Origin: Variovorax paradoxus NBRC 15149
GTDB lineage: Bacteria; Pseudomonadota; Gammaproteobacteria; Burkholderiales; Burkholderiaceae_C
DNA: 64,000 bases
Assembly (NCBI RefSeq): GCF_001591365.1
Contig: NZ_BCUT01000002.1
Location: 1,089,754 to 1,153,753 of the forward strand
Reading direction: 5' to 3'
Below are positions 59,579 to 64,000 of the stretch, piece by piece (position 1 is the first letter of the stretch; each line of letters begins with the position of its first letter). Position numbers and translations under genes: made by a program. The notes beneath the pieces were generated by a model. That model was not told the DNA's origin and did no database searches. It worked only from the letters and a program-made list of their open reading frames with translations.

Positions 59579-60556
59579 TCAGGCCAGCTTGAACAGCGAC
59601 ATCGCGTTCGTCCGGCCGATCTTCTTGCGGTCGGCCTCGCTGATGCTCGTGTCGTTGAACCAGTTCGACGCATGGTCGATGTTCTCGAACGGCCAGTCGG
59701 TCGAGAACAGGATGCGGTCCGATCCAACCTCCAGCATCGCATCGATCAGCGTCTGGGTGCGGAAGTTGCCGGAGGTCGTGAGATAGAAGTTTTCCTGGAA
59801 GTACTCGCAGAGCTTGCGCTTGGCCGGATAGCCCTTGGGCGCCTTGACCCAGGCGTTGCGGTGGTCGACGCGCCACATGTTGTAGGGCAGGCCCTCGCCC
59901 AGGTGGCCGAGGATGATCTTGAGCCCCGGATGGCGATCGAAGAGGCCGCTTGCCATGAGCCGCAGCGCATGAACCGCAGTCTCCTGCGCAAAGGCCCAGG
60001 TGGGGCCGAGCAGCCAAGGGTGGCCTTCGTAGATCTGGGCCCAGCTCGCGATGGGGTTGCGCGGATGCAGGTAGAAGGGCGCATCGAGCCGCTCCGCGGC
60101 GGCCCAGAAGGGCGCGTACTGCGGCGCATCGTAGTAGGCGACGTTGTCGGGCGTGCCGACCTGCGAGAAGCCATTGACCAGCGCGCCGCGAAAGCCGAGC
60201 ACGGTCATGCAGCGCTCGAGCTCCTGCGTGGCCTTCTCGGGGTCCTGCATCGGCAAGGCGGCAAAGGCCTGGAAGCGGTCGGGCCTCTTCGCCACCTGCT
60301 CTGCGAGAAAGTCGTTGGCGCGCACCGCGAGCTCGTACGCCTTCACCGGATCGGCCACCGCCTGGACGGCGGGCGCGTTGAGCGAGAGGATCATCATCTC
60401 CATGCCGTGCTCATCCATCTGGCGCAGGCGTCCGTCATGGATGTCGAGCAGGCGGCTGCTGAGCTCCTTCCAGTAGACGCCGGGCACGAAGCCCGCTGAA
60501 TCCTGCAGCGTCTGTGGAATTGCGAAATGTTCTTCGAGACCGATCTTTCCTTGCAT
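59579..60556 (-). CDS. graF: Gamma-resorcylate (2,6-dihydroxybenzoate) decarboxylase
   Basis: This 325-residue amidohydrolase-family decarboxylase removes CO2 from 2,6-dihydroxybenzoate to give resorcinol. The N-terminal MQGKIGLEEHFAIP has the zinc ligands E8 and H10. YLHPRNPI carries the central histidine, and ILFSTDWPFENIDHA the aspartate. These motifs closely follow the characterised Rhizobium enzyme. It is the first gene of a three-gene operon and divergent from the MFS transporter. The 265 bases between them hold two CATTCGAA copies. Confidence 0.92.
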   Translation of the reverse strand: MQGKIGLEEHFAIPQTLQDSAGFVPGVYWKELSSRLLDIHDGRLRQMDEHGMEMMILSLNAPAVQAVADPVKAYELAVRANDFLAEQVAKRPDRFQAFAALPMQDPEKATQELERCMTVLGFRGALVNGFSQVGTPDNVAYYDAPQYAPFWAAAERLDAPFYLHPRNPIASWAQIYEGHPWLLGPTWAFAQETAVHALRLMASGLFDRHPGLKIILGHLGEGLPYNMWRVDHRNAWVKAPKGYPAKRKLCEYFQENFYLTTSGNFRTQTLIDAMLEVGSDRILFSTDWPFENIDHASNWFNDTSISEADRKKIGRTNAMSLFKLA

Positions 60557-60821
60557 GCCTATCTCCTGTGTGCGGGCGGATGGGCCAATCTATGGGCGGC
60601 GGCAGGCACGGTCCAACAAAAATCGGTGATAGCGCGCATTCGAAGATCGCATGCAGGGGCAGGGTGGCCGCAACCCATGGGTAGACCCGCCCCAACATTC
60701 ACAGGCTGCATAGAGGACATCCGGAAAATGCGTTGGACCCTCGAAACCGGCACGCCCATGATCGCTGCCACTGCCAGCCATGCCTGGCCGCGATCTTTGC
60801 CATTCGAAGGAGACAAGAGCC

Positions 60822-62198
60822 ATGCGCCAAATCGATCTTCACAAGCTGGCCGACGATGCCCGCTTCAACCGCTTCCACGGCCTGGTGCTGTTCTGGTGCG
60901 CGCTGATCATCGTGTTCGACGGTTACGACCTGTCGGTCGTGGGCATCGCGCTGCCCTCGATCATGAAGAAGATGGGCGTCGACGCCACCAACGCGGGCTT
61001 CATGGTCAGCTCCGCGCTTTTCGGAATGATGTTCGGCGCCATCTTCATGGGGACCATTGCCGACCGGATCGGCCGCCGCTGGGCGATCGCCATCTGCGTG
61101 GGCCTCTTCAGCGTGTTCACGGCCTGCGCCGGGCTGGCGGAGGACGCCATTGCGTTCAGCGCCATGCGCTTTCTTGCCGGGCTCGGCATCGGCGGCGTGA
61201 TGCCGAACGTCGTCGCGCAGATGACCGAGTACTCGCCGAAGAAGATCCGTGCGACCCTTGTCACGCTGATGTTCAGCGGCTATGCGGTCGGGGGGATGAT
61301 CGCGGCGATCCTCGGCAAGGGGCTCATCGAAAGCTACGGCTGGCAATCGGTGTTCTTCGCGGCCGGCCTGCCGGTCTTGCTGATTCCCTTTATCCTCAAG
61401 TCGGTTCCGGAATCGATGCCTTTTCTGCTGGCCCAGGGCCGCACCGAAGAGCTGAAGAAGATCGCCTCACGGCTCGACCCCAGCTACACGCCGCAGGCGA
61501 CCGACCGCTTCGCGGTGCCGGCCAAGGACAGGGCCGACAGCGCGCCGATCAAGCACCTCTTCTTCGATGGCCGCGGCTTCAGCACCGTGATGTTCTGGAT
61601 CGCGTTCTTCATGTGCCTGTTCATGGTCTTCGCGCTGAGCTCATGGCTCACCAAGCTGATGGCGAGCGCGGGCTACAGCCTGGGCTCGGCCCTGACCTTC
61701 GTGCTGGTGCTGAACGCGGGTGCGATGGTCGGCGCCATCGCGGGCGGCTGGCTCGCCGACCGGTTCCACATCAAGTACGTGCTCGCCGGGATGTATGCGC
61801 TGGCCGCGGTGTCGCTCACGCTGCTGGGCTACAAGATGCCGACACCGGTGCTGTTCATCCTGATCGGGCTGGCCGGCGCATCGACGATCGGCACGCAGAT
61901 CGTGGCCAATGCCTACACCGGCCAGTACTACCCGATGGCCGTGCGCGCCACAGGCCTGGGTTGGGCATTGGGCGTGGGCCGCAGCGGCGCGATCTTGGCG
62001 CCGATCGTCATCGGCATGCTGGTCGGCATGAACCTGCCGCTGCACCAGAACTTCATTGCGATTGCCATTCCGGCGGTCATCGGCATGGTCGCGGTGCTGC
62101 TCATCCAGCACGACCGCTCGGCCTCGGTGCTGAAGGCGGAGGCCGCGCCCGCGCTGGGCAAGGTGGCGGCGGGCGTCTCCGGAACCGCCGGGAGCTGA
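60822..62198 (+). CDS. MFS aromatic acid:H+ symporter
   Basis: This 458-residue transporter of the AAHS family has the DGYDLSVVG motif in the first helix and GTIADRIGRRWA (loop 2-3), both conserved in aromatic-acid symporters, plus about twelve membrane helices. It probably imports gamma-resorcylate (GraK-like role). GAAGGAG is upstream of ATG 60822. It is divergent from the decarboxylase gene. Confidence 0.92.
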   Translation: MRQIDLHKLADDARFNRFHGLVLFWCALIIVFDGYDLSVVGIALPSIMKKMGVDATNAGFMVSSALFGMMFGAIFMGTIADRIGRRWAIAICVGLFSVFTACAGLAEDAIAFSAMRFLAGLGIGGVMPNVVAQMTEYSPKKIRATLVTLMFSGYAVGGMIAAILGKGLIESYGWQSVFFAAGLPVLLIPFILKSVPESMPFLLAQGRTEELKKIASRLDPSYTPQATDRFAVPAKDRADSAPIKHLFFDGRGFSTVMFWIAFFMCLFMVFALSSWLTKLMASAGYSLGSALTFVLVLNAGAMVGAIAGGWLADRFHIKYVLAGMYALAAVSLTLLGYKMPTPVLFILIGLAGASTIGTQIVANAYTGQYYPMAVRATGLGWALGVGRSGAILAPIVIGMLVGMNLPLHQNFIAIAIPAVIGMVAVLLIQHDRSASVLKAEAAPALGKVAAGVSGTAGS

Positions 62199-62233
62199 CC
62201 GGGCAGCGCAGGCCGCCCGCACCTGTCCCGCAC

Positions 62234-62509
62234 CTATCCGTGCGGATCGGCTTCCGCAAGCGGACGCGTCAACGCCGCCGCCGTGTCGAGCAGGACGACG
62301 GCGCGGTCCGGGTCGTGGCCCATGTAGGGGCTGACCAGCAGCTGGCCGATGAGCCGGTCGAAGCCGTGCCGCACCTTGGCCGGCTCCGGGTGCGCCGCGT
62401 ACATGGCGCGCAGCATCGACACCACCGCACTGACCTGCGTCCCCAGGACCTCCATGGCGCCCAGGCGGCCGCTCGCCTCGAAGACTGCTTGTGGATCGGT
62501 GGTGGTCAT
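62234..62509 (-). CDS. Small hypothetical protein
   Basis: This 91-residue protein (FEASGRLGAMEVLGTQVSAV, VRHGFDRLIGQLLVSPYMGH) is helical, with no signal or cysteine. A clear GGGAGCC ribosome site precedes the ATG at 62507-62509. It converges on the transporter gene. The family is unrecognised. Confidence 0.55.
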   Translation of the reverse strand: MTTTDPQAVFEASGRLGAMEVLGTQVSAVVSMLRAMYAAHPEPAKVRHGFDRLIGQLLVSPYMGHDPDRAVVLLDTAAALTRPLAEADPHG

Positions 62510-62803
62510 GCGGGGCTCCCGTCTCGGTGTTGAAGCGCCAGAACGTAAAAAGAGGCCTAATGGATTACATCTCAATCCAAAATCCCCAAAGCTGGTGACA
62601 TTGCCGCCGAAGAGCGTGAGATTTGTCACGGTGGCCGCGGCCTGCATGGGCGCCATTGCCATCGCGGTTCGATATCGCGCTCGGTCCCACCGTGCCAATC
62701 GCCGCCGTTGGGTGTGGGCTGATGTCCCGAGCTTGCAGCGAGAGTTTGGATCTTGTTGCCCCGCATATCCAAAGGCCAAAGGCCCGGCCGGATTGCAGGC
62801 CGT

Positions 62804-62832
62804 GTTACGCGGTACGCGCTCCCCCGCGTAAC
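62804..62832. promoter_or_regulatory. Perfect 9-bp hairpin in the adhesin upstream region
   Basis: GTTACGCGG and CCGCGTAAC pair around TACGCGCTCCC. There is no T-run, so it may be an operator or an RNA structure rather than a terminator. Confidence 0.4.
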
Positions 62833-62965
62833 GTAGCAACAGCCAAAAGCTTGGGTGCCTGTGACGAACGGCGCTGCTTCCGCCGCACGCATGAATGGAG
62901 AAAAAGCCTTTTTAATCAACCGTTTGCAATAAATCGCACGAGGCTTCTCCGGAGTGGAAGGGCAG

Positions 62966-62981
62966 TGGCACGCATGTTGCC
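62966..62981 (+). promoter_or_regulatory. Consensus sigma-54 promoter of the adhesin gene
   Basis: TGGCAC-GCATG-TTGCC matches the sigma-54 -24/-12 consensus with exact spacing; transcription should start near 62992, 26 bases before the ATG. The same bases form an inverted repeat GTGGCA-N7-TGCCAC, so a repressor site is possible as well. Confidence 0.65.
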
Positions 62982-63017
62982 ACTTGTGACCATCCAATAA
63001 ACGAGGAGGCCTCTCAC

Positions 63018-64000
<983 letters not shown>

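Larger units (their letters stand above)
62510..63017. other. Intergenic region before the adhesin gene
   Basis: About 508 bases without a gene. It holds a hairpin at 62804-62832, an AT-richer stretch from 62880 and a consensus sigma-54 promoter at 62966-62981. Confidence 0.6.

Overview
The window is GC-rich, densely coded DNA. Its repertoire points to a Variovorax-like member of the Comamonadaceae (Burkholderiales): several LysR regulators, repeated Bug/TctC binding proteins, split 5-oxoprolinase genes, RraA/aldolase-like proteins and aromatic-ring catabolism. That placement is inferred from protein families and gene neighbourhoods; no rRNA or tRNA gene lies in the window.

Layout. 1-6.2 kb: DUF899 start, beta-propeller protein with a regulator, a nucleotidyltransferase-fold protein, and a two-subunit molybdenum hydroxylase. 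6.3-9.6 kb: norR divergent from hmp (nitric oxide detoxification) with NorR-type sites between. 9.7-20.3 kb: a stress/envelope block (receiver protein, shortened ClsB-like cardiolipin synthase, succinate-semialdehyde dehydrogenase, histone-H1-like protein, CBS, PfpI and BON proteins, an Hsp20 remnant, a frameshifted membrane protein, ClC channel, peroxiredoxin, AraC regulator, hydrolase). 20.4-22.1 kb: AbiEi/AbiEii toxin-antitoxin pair with an inverted-repeat operator. 22.1-31.9 kb: two solute-catabolism clusters built on Bug/TctC proteins, a CocE-type hydrolase, an amidase and an RraA-like protein. 32.0-44.3 kb: a Nac-like regulator surrounded by an aminotransferase/aldolase operon, a biotin carboxylase/BCCP/PxpABC operon and an SDR plus polar amino-acid ABC transporter operon. 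44.4-53 kb: ClC-CBS channel, MarR with tctBA, a nitronate monooxygenase-like protein, and a sigma factor/ferritin-like/cytochrome c operon. 53-62.2 kb: a gamma-resorcylate (2,6-dihydroxybenzoate) pathway: decarboxylase, two-component resorcinol hydroxylase, hydroxyquinol dioxygenase, maleylacetate reductase, transporter and two regulators. 63-64 kb: the start of a giant Asp-Ala repeat surface protein preceded by a consensus sigma-54 promoter.

Most notable: three promoters around the Nac-like gene (at about 33.95, 35.04 and 40.25 kb) share one architecture, ATAAG-N5-CYTAT, 20 bases, TTGG-type -35, 18 bases, TACMGT -10. This puts an ATA-N9-TAT site at about -64, the classical position for NAC activation. 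The three operons therefore look like one local regulon that takes up an amino-acid-like or lactam substrate and processes it with a split, urea-carboxylase-like biotin enzyme. A fourth site with the same spacing precedes the CocE hydrolase at 26.1 kb.
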